DNA from: Pseudomonas soli
GTDB taxonomy: Bacteria; Pseudomonadota; Gammaproteobacteria; Pseudomonadales; Pseudomonadaceae
Assembly (NCBI RefSeq): GCF_900110655.1
Contig: NZ_FOEQ01000006.1
Span: forward strand, 124,001-188,000
Direction of reading: 5' to 3'
Length of the DNA stretch: 64,000 nucleotides
This document shows positions 1-8,563 of the stretch, piece after piece (the stretch's first letter is position 1; every line of letters starts with the position of its first letter). The notes below the pieces were generated by a model that saw only the letters and a program-made list of their open reading frames with translations, ran no database searches and was not told the DNA's origin. The translations under genes were made by a program, and so were the position numbers.

Positions 1-113
1 TTCACCGGATTGTCGTCCACCACCAGTACCACGGGACGAGCCGCGACAGGCGCACTCACCCCGGCCAGTGCCTCGCGCTCGGCGTCACTCAGTATGTCTT
101 CATGCTCGGCCAT
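1..113 (-). CDS. response regulator, N-terminal part (runs off the window)
   Basis: The first 37 codons of a leftward gene are visible, beginning MAEHEDILSD. After a short acidic, alanine-rich leader comes VVLVVDDNPV, the first strand and acidic pocket of a CheY-type receiver domain (DD is the Mg2+/phosphorylation pair). The rest lies outside the window, so the output domain is unknown. It is divergent from the DUF294/CBS gene. The ATG at 113 is chosen because the more upstream ATG at 120 runs into a stop after six codons. Confidence 0.75.
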   Translation of the reverse strand, partial: MAEHEDILSDAEREALAGVSAPVAARPVVLVVDDNPV

Positions 114-279
114 GGCCCATCTCGTCAAAAAAATCTCGTTCACAGCTTAGGACCGCGAAATTTACATAGCCCGGTTCGCCTTTCGTCGGATCCTTGACAG
201 CCTCGCTCTAGACTTACGTCCAATGGGCACCACAGTACGGCCAGCCGACCATGGGGGCCGAGAACAACAAAGCCGACCC

Positions 280-299
280 CTATAGATAGATATATATAG
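280..299 (+). promoter_or_regulatory. AT-rich tract before the DUF294/CBS gene
   Basis: A run of overlapping TATA-like hexamers (TATAGATAGATATATATAG) lies about 30 bases before the start codon in an otherwise GC-rich gap between divergent genes. It could hold a -10 element. No convincing -35 is placed 17 bases before it, and the TTGACA at 194-199 is too far away. Inference only. Confidence 0.3.
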
Positions 300-325
300 T
301 TCGGCGTAGCGATACGGTCAGCTTC

Positions 326-2263
326 ATGAGCAAAAAGGACGCCTATACCCAGGCCGGCAGGACAGCGGTACTGCAAAACATCCAGGGCACCCTGCAGTTC
401 CTGCAGCGTTTCCCGCCGTTCAACCAGATGGAACACAGCCACCTGGCCTACCTGGTGGAACAGTGCCAGCTGCGCTTCTACGCGGGCGGAGAAAGCATCA
501 TCACGCCGGCAGAGGGCCCGGTCGAGCACTTCTATATCGTCAAGCAGGGGCGCGTGGTCGGCGAACGTCACCATGTCACCAGGCCAGGCACCGAGACCAC
601 CTTCGAGATCACCAGCGGTGAATGCTTCCCGCTGGCGGCTTTGCTCGGCGAGCGGGCCACCCGCACCGAGCACCTGGCCGGCGAAGACACCTTCTGCCTG
701 CAACTGGACAAGGCCGCGTTCATTCGTGTGTTTTCCATGTCCGAGGTGTTCCGCGACTTCGCCCTGCGCGGCGTCAGCAGCCTGCTCGACCAGGTCAACC
801 AGCAAGTGCGCCAGCGCGCCGTGGAAACCCTGGGCACGCAGTACTCGCTTAACACACCGCTGGGCGAACTGGCGCTGCGCCACCCGGTGGTGTGCACGCC
901 AGACCTGGCACTGCGCGAAGCCGTGCGCCTGATGCACGAGCAACAGGTCGGCAGCATCGTGATCATCGATGAGCAGCGCCACCCCATCGGCATCTTCACT
1001 CTGCGCGACCTGCGCCAGGTGGTGGCCGACGCCAGCGCCGAACTGACCGCGCCCATCGAGCGCTACATGACCGCCAAACCGTTCTACCTGAGCCCACAGG
1101 CCAGTGCGTTCGACGCCGCCATGGCGATGACCGAACGCCACATCGCCCACGTCTGCCTGGTTGACAACCAGCGCCTGTGCGGGGTGATTTCCGAGCGCGA
1201 CCTGTTCTCTCTGCAACGCGTCGACCTGGTACACCTGGCCCGCACCATCCGCCATGCACCGCGGCTGGACAGCCTGGTGTCACTGCGCGGCGAAATCGGC
1301 CAGTTGGTCGAACGCATGCTCGCCCACGGCGCGTCCTCGACGCAGATTACCCAGATCATCACCCTGCTCAACGACCACACTGTATGCCGGGTGATCGAAC
1401 TCGCCATCGCCGAGCGCGGCGACCCCGGCGTGCCGTTCAGCTGGTTGTGCTTCGGCAGCGAGGGCCGCCGCGAGCAGACCCTGCACACCGACCAGGACAA
1501 CGGCATTCTTTTCGAGGCCCGTGACGGCGCCGAAGCCGAGGCGATCCGCGCACGCTTGCTGCCGTTGGCCCAGCATATCAACCACAACCTGGCCCAGTGC
1601 GGCTTCACCCTGTGCAAGGGCAACGTGATGGCCGGCAACCCCGAGCTGTGCCTGTCGCGTGGCGAGTGGGCGCGGCGCTTCGCCGGCTTCGTACGCGAAG
1701 CCAGCCCCGAGAACCTGCTGCGCTCGAGCATCTATTTCGACCTGCGCGTGGTCTGGGGCGACGAGCAAGGCTGCGAGCAACTGCGCCAGGGCCTGCTGGA
1801 GCAGGTCGCGGACAACCGCATCTTCCAGCGCATGCTGGCCGACAACGCCCTGCGCCAGCGTCCGCCGGTCGGGCGCCTGCGCGAGTTCGTGCTGACCCGC
1901 CAGGGTGACGACAAGGCCGCCACCCTCGACCTCAAGGTGCAAGGCCTGACCCCGTTCGTCGATGGCGCTCGGCTGCTGGCCCTAGCCCATGGCATAACGG
2001 CCTGCAACACCCTCGAACGGCTGCGTCAGCTGATTACTCAGGGGGTAATCGACCCGCTCGACGGCGCCGCCTATGAAGAGGCCTACCACTTCATCCAGCA
2101 GACCCGCATGCAGCAGCACCAGCGCCAGAGCCGCGAGAACATGCCTTACTCCAACCGGCTCGACCCCGACAGCCTCAACCACCTGGATCGGCGCATCCTG
2201 CGCGAGTCCCTGCGCCAGGCCCAGCGCCTGCAGAGCAGCCTGGCCCTGCGGTACCAGTTGTGA
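326..2263 (+). CDS. DUF294 nucleotidyltransferase-like protein with cNMP-binding and CBS domains
   Basis: A cytosolic regulator of 645 residues. Domains in order: cyclic-nucleotide-binding fold (about 25-145), a pair of CBS domains (about 178-295), a DUF294 putative nucleotidyltransferase domain with GSEGRREQT followed by DQDN (about 377-395), and the DUF294 C-terminal helical domain. The GS-x-GR-x-E...D-x-D pattern is that of GlnD/GlnE-like nucleotidyltransferases, so transfer of a nucleotide to a partner is plausible, but no substrate is established. The stop overlaps the start of the exonuclease gene by four bases, so the two are translationally coupled. The pairing of a DUF294/CBS protein with a DnaQ-like exonuclease is common in Pseudomonas. 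Confidence 0.85.
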   Translation: MSKKDAYTQAGRTAVLQNIQGTLQFLQRFPPFNQMEHSHLAYLVEQCQLRFYAGGESIITPAEGPVEHFYIVKQGRVVGERHHVTRPGTETTFEITSGECFPLAALLGERATRTEHLAGEDTFCLQLDKAAFIRVFSMSEVFRDFALRGVSSLLDQVNQQVRQRAVETLGTQYSLNTPLGELALRHPVVCTPDLALREAVRLMHEQQVGSIVIIDEQRHPIGIFTLRDLRQVVADASAELTAPIERYMTAKPFYLSPQASAFDAAMAMTERHIAHVCLVDNQRLCGVISERDLFSLQRVDLVHLARTIRHAPRLDSLVSLRGEIGQLVERMLAHGASSTQITQIITLLNDHTVCRVIELAIAERGDPGVPFSWLCFGSEGRREQTLHTDQDNGILFEARDGAEAEAIRARLLPLAQHINHNLAQCGFTLCKGNVMAGNPELCLSRGEWARRFAGFVREASPENLLRSSIYFDLRVVWGDEQGCEQLRQGLLEQVADNRIFQRMLADNALRQRPPVGRLREFVLTRQGDDKAATLDLKVQGLTPFVDGARLLALAHGITACNTLERLRQLITQGVIDPLDGAAYEEAYHFIQQTRMQQHQRQSRENMPYSNRLDPDSLNHLDRRILRESLRQAQRLQSSLALRYQL

Positions 2264-2970
2264 ACCTGTTCGCCTGGTTGCGCCCCACAGCACCCGAACT
2301 CGATGCGGCGCTGCAGCGGCGCCTGGACGCGTTGCCCGGCCCTGCTCCCCTGGGCGTGTGCTCCCTGCGCGAACAGCGCTGGGTGGTGCTGGACCTGGAG
2401 ACCAGCGGCCTGAATCTCAATCGCGACCAGGTGCTGTCGATCGGCGCGGTGGCCATCGAGGACGGTGCCATCGACCTCGGCCGGCCGTTCGAACGGACCC
2501 TGCGCCGCCCCGAACAGAAGACCAACGCCAGCGTGCTGATCCACGGCCTGGGCCCCAGCGCCCTGGCCGCCGGCTGCGAACCGGTCGAAGCCCTGCTCGA
2601 CCTGATGACGTTCATTGGCGACAGTCCGGTACTGGCGTTCCATGCCCCGTTCGACCAGCGCATGCTGGCCCGGGCGTTGAAGGACAGCCTGGGTCTGCGC
2701 CTGCAGCATCCGTTTCTCGACGTGGCGGAGCTGGCGCCGATGCTCAACCCCGACACCGTGCTGCGCGAGGCCGGGCTGGACGACTGGATCGCCCGTTTCG
2801 GTCTCGAAGTCCAGGCCCGCCACCATGCCAGCGCCGATGCCCAGGTGACCGCGGAACTCGCGTTGATCCTGTTCAGCCAGGCGCGCCGCCAGCAACTGGA
2901 CAGCCCGCTGCAGCTGGAGCAGCGGGTGCGCCAGTGGCGACGACGCAAGGCGCAGCACCACGGCCTCTGA
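2260..2970 (+). CDS. DnaQ-type 3'-5' exonuclease (DEDDh)
   Basis: A 236-residue protein with the complete DEDDh exonuclease signature: Exo I is D45-L-E47 in VVLDLETSG, Exo II is in FHAPFDQRML, and Exo III is H-x4-D in HHASADAQV. This is the fold of the DNA polymerase III epsilon proofreading subunit. The gene is not the canonical dnaQ, because the sequence is shorter and lacks an obvious alpha-subunit-binding tail. The start is a GTG embedded in the upstream stop (GTGA), giving a two-gene operon. A role trimming DNA or RNA ends is inferred from the family. Confidence 0.85.
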   Translation: MNLFAWLRPTAPELDAALQRRLDALPGPAPLGVCSLREQRWVVLDLETSGLNLNRDQVLSIGAVAIEDGAIDLGRPFERTLRRPEQKTNASVLIHGLGPSALAAGCEPVEALLDLMTFIGDSPVLAFHAPFDQRMLARALKDSLGLRLQHPFLDVAELAPMLNPDTVLREAGLDDWIARFGLEVQARHHASADAQVTAELALILFSQARRQQLDSPLQLEQRVRQWRRRKAQHHGL

Positions 2971-3046
2971 CTTTTATCGCGCTCCCCTGACATGCTGGCA
3001 ATCCGATAAGCGTCAATTGCGCCCTCCCCCTGCCTCTGCCACAATC

Positions 3047-3066
3047 GCGAATAATTATCGTTAGTT
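3047..3066 (+). promoter_or_regulatory. candidate Fur box before the ECF sigma gene
   Basis: GCGAATAATTATCGTTAGTT stands out as the only AT-rich element in the 120-base gap before the sigma gene. It shares roughly 12 of 19 positions with the Fur consensus GATAATGATAATCATTATC. Fur repression of ECF sigma/anti-sigma pairs is the rule in Pseudomonas. The match is imperfect. Confidence 0.45.
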
Positions 3067-3093
3067 AACGCATTCTTTCCCGGGGAACGCTTC

Positions 3094-3612
3094 TTGACGT
3101 CTGCGCACAGTCCACATGCCGAACTGGTCGGAGCGCTGTACCGCGACCATCGCACCTGGCTGCTGGCTTGGCTGCAGCGCAGCACCGCCTGCCGCCAGCG
3201 TGCCGAGGACCTGAGCCAGGACACCTTCGTGCGCCTGCTCGGCCGCGAGCGTTTGGACGCCCCTCGCGAACCGCGCGCCTTTCTGGTCGCCGTGGCCAAG
3301 GGCCTGTTGTTCGACCACTTCCGTCGTGCCGCCCTCGAGCAGGCCTACCTCGCGGAACTGGCGCTGCTGCCCGAAGCCGAGCACCCGTCACCGGAACAGC
3401 AACACCTGATCCTCGAAGACCTCAAGGCCATCGATCGCTTGCTGGGCAAGCTGTCGAGCAAGGCCCGGGCAGCCTTCCTGTACAACCGCCTGGACGGCCT
3501 GGGGCACGCCGAGATCGCCGAGCGCCTCGGGGTGTCGGTCTCGCGCGTGCGCCAGTACATCGCCCAAGGCCTGCGCCAGTGCTATGTCGCTCTTTACGGT
3601 GAGCCGACATGA
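3094..3612 (+). CDS. FecI-family ECF sigma factor
   Basis: A 172-residue iron-starvation-type sigma factor. Region 2 is around residues 10-75 (AEDLSQDTFVRLLGRE, FDHFRRAA) and region 4 is a C-terminal helix-turn-helix (GHAEIAERLGVSVSRVRQYI). It should direct transcription of the receptor gene downstream once released by its anti-sigma partner. The start is TTG, with GGGGAA about eight bases before it; no ATG fits better. It overlaps the FecR gene by four bases (ATGA), the usual fecI-fecR coupling. A Fur-like box lies just upstream. Confidence 0.88.
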   Translation: MTSAHSPHAELVGALYRDHRTWLLAWLQRSTACRQRAEDLSQDTFVRLLGRERLDAPREPRAFLVAVAKGLLFDHFRRAALEQAYLAELALLPEAEHPSPEQQHLILEDLKAIDRLLGKLSSKARAAFLYNRLDGLGHAEIAERLGVSVSRVRQYIAQGLRQCYVALYGEPT

Positions 3613-4553
3613 GGCATGCCCCGGTTTCCAGCAAGGTGCTGGAAGCGGCCATCGCCTGGAAGCTGTGCCTCGACGAAGGTAGCGGTACCCCGGACGAACG
3701 CAGCGAGTTCACGCGCTGGCACGCCGCCCACGAGGAGCACGCCCGCGCCTGGCTGCAACTGGGCATGCTCGACCAGCGCGTCAACGCTGCCGCCGGACCG
3801 GTACGCCACGCCCTGCTGCAATCCCGGGCCGGGTTGCGCCAGCGCCTGGGCGGCCTGGCCGGCATGCTGCTACTCGGCGGTCTGCTGGCCTGGGCTGGCG
3901 CACCGTCACTGTCGCCCACCTACTGGCTGGCCGACCAAAGCACCAGCACCGGCGAGTTGCGTACCCTGCGCCTGGAAGACGGAACCCTGCTCAGCCTCAA
4001 CAGCCAGACCGCGGTGGACATCGACTTCCAGGGCGAACAACGGCTGATCGTCCTGCACCAGGGCGAGATCTCGGTGGAAACCGGCCACAAGGACAGCCGC
4101 CCGTTGCTGGTGCGCACCGAGGAAGGTCGCCTACGCCCGCTGGGCACCCGCTTCCTGGTCAAGCGCGAGAAGGCCGGCACACGCCTGGAGGTGCTGCAGG
4201 CATCGGTAGCCGCCAAACCCCAGCACAGCGGCGACGAGCAGGTGCTGCGCGAAGGCCAGCAAGTCCTGATGAGCGCCGACGGCCTGGGCAGTGTCAGCCC
4301 CGTGGCGGTCGGCAGCGACGCCTGGACCCGCGGCATGCTGGTGGTGGACAACGTGCGCCTGGCCGACCTGGTGGCCACCCTCGGCCAGTACCGCAGCGGC
4401 CACCTGGGCGTCAGCGACGCAGTGGCCGAGCTGCGCGTGAGCGGCAGTTTCCCGCTGACCGACACCGACCTGGCCCTGGCCTCGCTGCAACCGGTGCTGC
4501 CGGTGAAGATCGAACGGCATACGCCGTGGTGGGTCACCGTTACCGCCAAATAG
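3609..4553 (+). CDS. FecR-family anti-sigma factor / signal transducer
   Basis: A 314-residue inner-membrane protein. The cytoplasmic N-terminus has the DUF4880-like anti-sigma segment (EAAIAWKLCLDEG...FTRWHAAHEEHARAW). A single membrane span lies near residues 80-98, followed by a periplasmic FecR domain (about 115-210, LEDGTLLSLNSQTAVDI, RPLGTRFLV) and a C-terminal domain expected to contact the STN domain of the receptor. The protein relays receptor occupancy to the sigma factor encoded just upstream. A hairpin terminator follows, separating it from the receptor gene. Confidence 0.87.
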   Translation: MRHAPVSSKVLEAAIAWKLCLDEGSGTPDERSEFTRWHAAHEEHARAWLQLGMLDQRVNAAAGPVRHALLQSRAGLRQRLGGLAGMLLLGGLLAWAGAPSLSPTYWLADQSTSTGELRTLRLEDGTLLSLNSQTAVDIDFQGEQRLIVLHQGEISVETGHKDSRPLLVRTEEGRLRPLGTRFLVKREKAGTRLEVLQASVAAKPQHSGDEQVLREGQQVLMSADGLGSVSPVAVGSDAWTRGMLVVDNVRLADLVATLGQYRSGHLGVSDAVAELRVSGSFPLTDTDLALASLQPVLPVKIERHTPWWVTVTAK

Positions 4554-4567
4554 CCCCAGCCAGACCG

Positions 4568-4605
4568 CCCTTTGGCAGCCGGCTTGCCGCCTCCCAAAGG
4601 GTTTT
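4568..4605 (+). terminator. intrinsic terminator after fecR-like gene
   Basis: CCCTTTGG pairs perfectly with CCAAAGGG across a GC-rich loop and is followed directly by TTTT. It should end the sigma/anti-sigma transcript, so that the receptor is expressed from its own sigma-dependent promoter. Confidence 0.65.
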
Positions 4606-4701
4606 GCAAATCAGTCGTATTTTTTTTCACACCCCCCTGTCACTTTTCCACTCTCGCTCGGCAAGGAAGCAGTCAGCACTATTTCGTCGAGGAGCCGCTG
4701 A

Positions 4702-7137
4702 ATGTCCCGTGCCGTTGATGCTTTGCTTCGCCCCAGCCTGATGGCCCTGGCCATCGGCCTGGCCACCCCGTTGGCCAGCACCGCCCTGTTCGCCGCCGAA
4801 CAGTCCGCCATGCGTGCCTACAACCTGCCCAGCGCACCGCTGGCCAGCACCCTGAACCAGATCGCCAGCCAGGCCGGTATCGCCCTGGCGCTGGATCCGG
4901 CGCTGGTCAGTGGGCGCAATTCGGCACCGGTAAGCGGCCAGTTCGACGCCGTCGGCGCTCTACAAGCCGCGCTACGTGGTACGGGCTTGCAACTGCAGCA
5001 GAGCAGCGCCGGCAGCTATAGCCTGGTAACGGCAAGCGAGGGCACGCTGGCACTGCCGGAGACAAACATCGACGCCAACAGCAGCTTTGAAAGCGCCTGG
5101 GGCGTGGTAGAGGGCTACACCGCGACCCGCACTGCGGCGGGCACTAAGACAGATACTGCCATCGCGGAGTTGCCACGCTCAGTTAGCGTGATCACTCGCC
5201 AGCAGATGGAAGACCGCCCGGTCCTCAACCTGAATGACGCCTTGCGCTACACCGCAGGCGTGCAGAGCAGCGGATACGGCGCAGACTCGCGCAATGACTG
5301 GCTGCTGGTGCGTGGCTTCGTGCCCACCCAGTTCCTCGACGGCCTGCCACTGCCTCAGGGCAACTACGCCACCCCCAAGATCGAGACCTGGAATCTGGAG
5401 CGTATTGCCGTACTGCGCGGCCCTGCTTCGTCCGTCTATGGCCAGACCCCGCCTGGTGGCCTGCTGGACATGACCAGCCGTCGGCCCCAGCTGGAAAGCA
5501 GCCATGAAGTGGAAGCCCAGGTGGGTAGCAACAACCATAAGCAGATCAACTTCGACAGCACCGGCAAGGTCGACGATGCCGGCCAGTTTCTTTACCGTGT
5601 CAGCGGCACCGTGCGCGACAGCGGCGCACCAGTCGATCATATTCCGGACAAACGCTACAACATCGCTCCCAGCCTGACCTGGAACATCAACGACGATACC
5701 AAGCTGACCTTCCTCAGCCAGTATACCCGCGACGATACCGGCATCACCGGCCAGTTCCTGCCGTTGCAGGGCACCAAGCTGGCCAGCCCGGCAGGCAAGA
5801 TTTCCCACCACAAGAACCTGGGCGATCCCGACTGGGAATCCTACGACCGTACCTACTACCACCTGGGCTATGCGTTCGAGACCCGACTGAACGACATGTG
5901 GCAGTTCCGCCAGAACCTGCGCTACGTGCGCAACGAACTGGACTTCAAAGGGATCACCGCTGGCGGTTCGATCTGGCCCAAAGGCCCGGATGAAGCCGTC
6001 AGCCCCGATGGCACCGTGCAACGCACCGCCGGTATTGTCGAGGAGGACATCAGCCAGTTCGCCGTGGACAACAACTTCCAGGCCGATTTCCAGACCGGCG
6101 TGGTCAGCCACACCCTGCTGCTTGGGCTCGATCACCAGCGTTCCAGCAGCAATGCCCACTGGCGCTGGGGCTCGGCCGGCGTGCCGCCGAGCAACATCCA
6201 CAACCCGGTGTACGGCCAGGACTTCTCGAACGTCCAGTACTTCGACATGTACGACTACACCCAGAAAACGCAGCAGACCGGCCTCTACCTTCAAGACCAG
6301 ATGGCCCTGGACAACTGGCGCCTGACACTGGGTGGCCGCGAAGACTGGGTGCACACCGGTACCACGTTCCACAACATGAGCGATGCCACCAATACCCAGC
6401 GTGACAAGAAGTTCAGCGGCAATGCGGCGCTGAGCTACGTTTTCGACAACGGCATGACCCCCTATATCTCCTATGCCGAGTCCTTTGAACCTGCGTCAGG
6501 CTCCTCGGTCAACAGCACCGATGCCTTCAAGCCCACCGAAGGCAAACAGTATGAGCTAGGTATCAAGTACCAGCCGCCAGGCAGCAAGAGCCTGTTCACC
6601 GCTGCGGTATTCGACCTGACCCAGGAGAACATGTCGGTCACCGAGGCCAACGTCACCCGCCAGGTGGGTGAAGTCCGGGTCAAGGGCCTGGAGCTGGAGG
6701 CCACGTCCGATGTAACCGAAAACCTCAAGTTGGTGGGCTCCTACACCTACAACGATAGCGAGATCGTCAAGGGCACCACTGAGGAGAAAGGCAAGCGCAT
6801 GGCCCAGGTGCCACGCAACCAGGCTACCGCGTGGGCCGACTACACCTGGCACAGCGGCCCGCTGGACGGCTTCGGCGTCGGGGTGGGTGTGCGCTATGTA
6901 GGTGACACCTATGGCAACACCACAAACACCGACTGGGGCCACGTCGGCTCGTATACCGTGTACGACGCCTCGGTGCACTACGACCTGGGCCGCCTGAACG
7001 GTACCTTCAAGGGCGTGACGGTTGCCGTGGATGCCAAGAACCTGTTCAACAAGGACTACCTGTCGACCTGCGATGGCTACTACTGCTACTACGGCGACGA
7101 GCGCAACGTAATGGCCAGCGTCAACTACAAGTTCTGA
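4702..7137 (+). CDS. TonB-dependent ferrisiderophore receptor with STN signalling domain
   Basis: An 811-residue outer-membrane receptor of the FpvA/FoxA/FecA transducer class. It has a signal peptide (MSRAVDALL...ALFAAE), an STN domain at about 36-112 (YNLPSAPLASTLNQIASQAG), a TonB-box-like stretch near LALPETNID, a plug domain (about 140-270, LPRSVSVITRQQMEDR, VLRGPASSVYGQTPPGG) and a beta-barrel ending in a terminal phenylalanine (NVMASVNYKF), as required for Bam-dependent insertion. The STN domain and the FecI/FecR genes upstream imply autoregulation by its ligand. The ligand cannot be read from sequence. The gene order sigma, anti-sigma, receptor, PepSY resembles the P. aeruginosa ferrioxamine (fox) system. 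Confidence 0.92.
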   Translation: MSRAVDALLRPSLMALAIGLATPLASTALFAAEQSAMRAYNLPSAPLASTLNQIASQAGIALALDPALVSGRNSAPVSGQFDAVGALQAALRGTGLQLQQSSAGSYSLVTASEGTLALPETNIDANSSFESAWGVVEGYTATRTAAGTKTDTAIAELPRSVSVITRQQMEDRPVLNLNDALRYTAGVQSSGYGADSRNDWLLVRGFVPTQFLDGLPLPQGNYATPKIETWNLERIAVLRGPASSVYGQTPPGGLLDMTSRRPQLESSHEVEAQVGSNNHKQINFDSTGKVDDAGQFLYRVSGTVRDSGAPVDHIPDKRYNIAPSLTWNINDDTKLTFLSQYTRDDTGITGQFLPLQGTKLASPAGKISHHKNLGDPDWESYDRTYYHLGYAFETRLNDMWQFRQNLRYVRNELDFKGITAGGSIWPKGPDEAVSPDGTVQRTAGIVEEDISQFAVDNNFQADFQTGVVSHTLLLGLDHQRSSSNAHWRWGSAGVPPSNIHNPVYGQDFSNVQYFDMYDYTQKTQQTGLYLQDQMALDNWRLTLGGREDWVHTGTTFHNMSDATNTQRDKKFSGNAALSYVFDNGMTPYISYAESFEPASGSSVNSTDAFKPTEGKQYELGIKYQPPGSKSLFTAAVFDLTQENMSVTEANVTRQVGEVRVKGLELEATSDVTENLKLVGSYTYNDSEIVKGTTEEKGKRMAQVPRNQATAWADYTWHSGPLDGFGVGVGVRYVGDTYGNTTNTDWGHVGSYTVYDASVHYDLGRLNGTFKGVTVAVDAKNLFNKDYLSTCDGYYCYYGDERNVMASVNYKF

Positions 7138-7142
7138 GTGGC

Positions 7143-7198
7143 CATCGCGGGTCAAGCCTACTCCCGCAGATCGTGGGAGCGGGCTTGCCCCGCGATGG
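7143..7198. repeat. REP element pair
   Basis: Two inverted copies of the P. putida-type REP. The left arm is degenerate; the right arm, GTGGGAGCGGGCTTGCCCCG, is canonical. The pair sits in the 75-base gap between the receptor and PepSY genes and may modulate or stabilise the transcript there. Confidence 0.85.
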
Positions 7199-7212
7199 TG
7201 TAAGGAGCCGTG

Positions 7213-8325
7213 ATGAAAAGCCAAACCATCCGCCGCTGGTCAGCGATCCACACCTGGAGCAGCCTGGTGTGCACGCTGTTCCTACTGCTGCTGGCCCTGA
7301 CCGGCCTGCCGCTGATCTTCCACCACGAGCTGGAACACCTGCTGGGCGATGCCCCCGAACTGCGCGAGATGCCCGCCGGCACCCCGCATCTAGACCTGCA
7401 GCAACTTGTGCTCAAGGCCGAGCAACACCGCCCTGGCGAAGTCATGCAGTACTTCGGCTACGAAGAGGACGAACCCAACGGCGTGGTGGCGATCATGGCC
7501 GCCACCGCCGGCACCCACCCGGACCAATCGCACACCTTCATGCTCGATGCGCGCACCGGCGAGGCCGTGGCCATGCCGGCAGCCAACGGCGGTTTCATGA
7601 TGCTGATGCTGCGTCTGCACGTGGACATGTTCGCCGGGCTGCCCGGCAAGTTGTGGCTGGCCTGCATGGGCCTGCTGTTCATCATCGCGATCATCTCCGG
7701 CACGGTGCTGTACGCGCCGTTCATGCGCCGCCTGGAGTTCGCCACGGTGCGCCACGACAAATCCCGGCGCCTGCGCTGGCTCGACCTGCACAACCTGATC
7801 GGCGTGGTGACCCTGACCTGGGCCCTGGTGGTCGGCGTCACCGGGGTAATCAGCGCCCTGTCCGACCTGGTGATCGCCGCCTGGCGCAATGACAGCCTGG
7901 CGGCCATGGTCGCCCCCTACCGCGATGCCCCGCCGCTCACCGAACGCGCCCCGGCCACGCAGTTGCTGAAGATCGCCGAACAGGCCGCGCCAGGCATGCG
8001 TCCGGACTTCATCGCCTTCCCCGGCACGCGCTTCTCCAGCGAACACCATTACGCGGTATTCATGAACGGTGCCACGCACCTGACATCCCACCTGTTTACC
8101 CCGGTACTCATCGACGCCCGCACCCTGGAAGTGACCGCGGTCGGCGCCCGGCCCTGGTACATGGACGCCATGGGCCTGTCCCAGCCCCTGCATTTTGGTG
8201 ACTACGGCGGCCGCTCCATGCAGATTCTGTGGGCGGTGCTGGACGTGCTGACCATCGTCGTGCTCGGCAGTGGTCTGTACCTGTGGTGGGGCAAGCAACG
8301 CAAAGCCAGGGAGGCACGTGCATGA
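7213..8325 (+). CDS. PepSY-domain inner-membrane protein, putative ferrisiderophore reductase
   Basis: A 370-residue PepSY-associated TM family protein: N-terminal span near 14-36 (CTLFLLLLALTGLPLIF), a PepSY-type periplasmic region, further spans near 150-175, 190-215 and 330-350. Conserved histidines on membrane helices (IHTWSSL near the N-terminus, LRLHVDMF, LDLHNLIGV) are typical haem/electron ligands of this family. FoxB and FpvG relatives reduce or release iron from siderophores, which fits its place after the receptor. The ATG at 7213 is preferred over a GTG one codon earlier; AAGGAG lies six bases before. It overlaps the next gene by four bases. Confidence 0.83.
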   Translation: MKSQTIRRWSAIHTWSSLVCTLFLLLLALTGLPLIFHHELEHLLGDAPELREMPAGTPHLDLQQLVLKAEQHRPGEVMQYFGYEEDEPNGVVAIMAATAGTHPDQSHTFMLDARTGEAVAMPAANGGFMMLMLRLHVDMFAGLPGKLWLACMGLLFIIAIISGTVLYAPFMRRLEFATVRHDKSRRLRWLDLHNLIGVVTLTWALVVGVTGVISALSDLVIAAWRNDSLAAMVAPYRDAPPLTERAPATQLLKIAEQAAPGMRPDFIAFPGTRFSSEHHYAVFMNGATHLTSHLFTPVLIDARTLEVTAVGARPWYMDAMGLSQPLHFGDYGGRSMQILWAVLDVLTIVVLGSGLYLWWGKQRKAREARA

Positions 8326-8498
8326 GCCACAAGTCACAGCCAACCCTGCGGATTTTCGCCTGGCCCCTGCTCATCGGCTTGCTGGGCGCCGCCGGGCTGT
8401 TCGCCGCCCTGCTGGGTGATGGGCCCTGGGACGCGCTCGCCTGGCTGGGTCTGGGCGTCCCCGCCGTGCTCGGCGTGCGCAGCCTGTGCGGTCGATAG
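8322..8498 (+). CDS. 58-residue hypothetical membrane protein
   Basis: A tiny protein, MSHKSQPTLR at the start, with two hydrophobic stretches (LLIGLLGAAGLFAALLG and LAWLGLGVPAVLGV) that can each span the membrane. It starts inside the stop of the PepSY gene (ATGA), so it is translationally coupled and probably acts with it. Similar small proteins accompany PepSY reductases in other iron-uptake cassettes. No function is assigned. Confidence 0.65.
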   Translation: MSHKSQPTLRIFAWPLLIGLLGAAGLFAALLGDGPWDALAWLGLGVPAVLGVRSLCGR

Positions 8499-8563
8499 CC
8501 GGATACCACAGGCCGCCCGCAAGGGCCCAGTAGCGTGGACGCTCCCCACAGCAAGGAGCGGCC

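Noticed and set aside
4606..4701. ECF-type promoter for the siderophore receptor
   Set aside because: A FecI-dependent promoter is expected here, but I could not place a -35/-10 pair convincingly.
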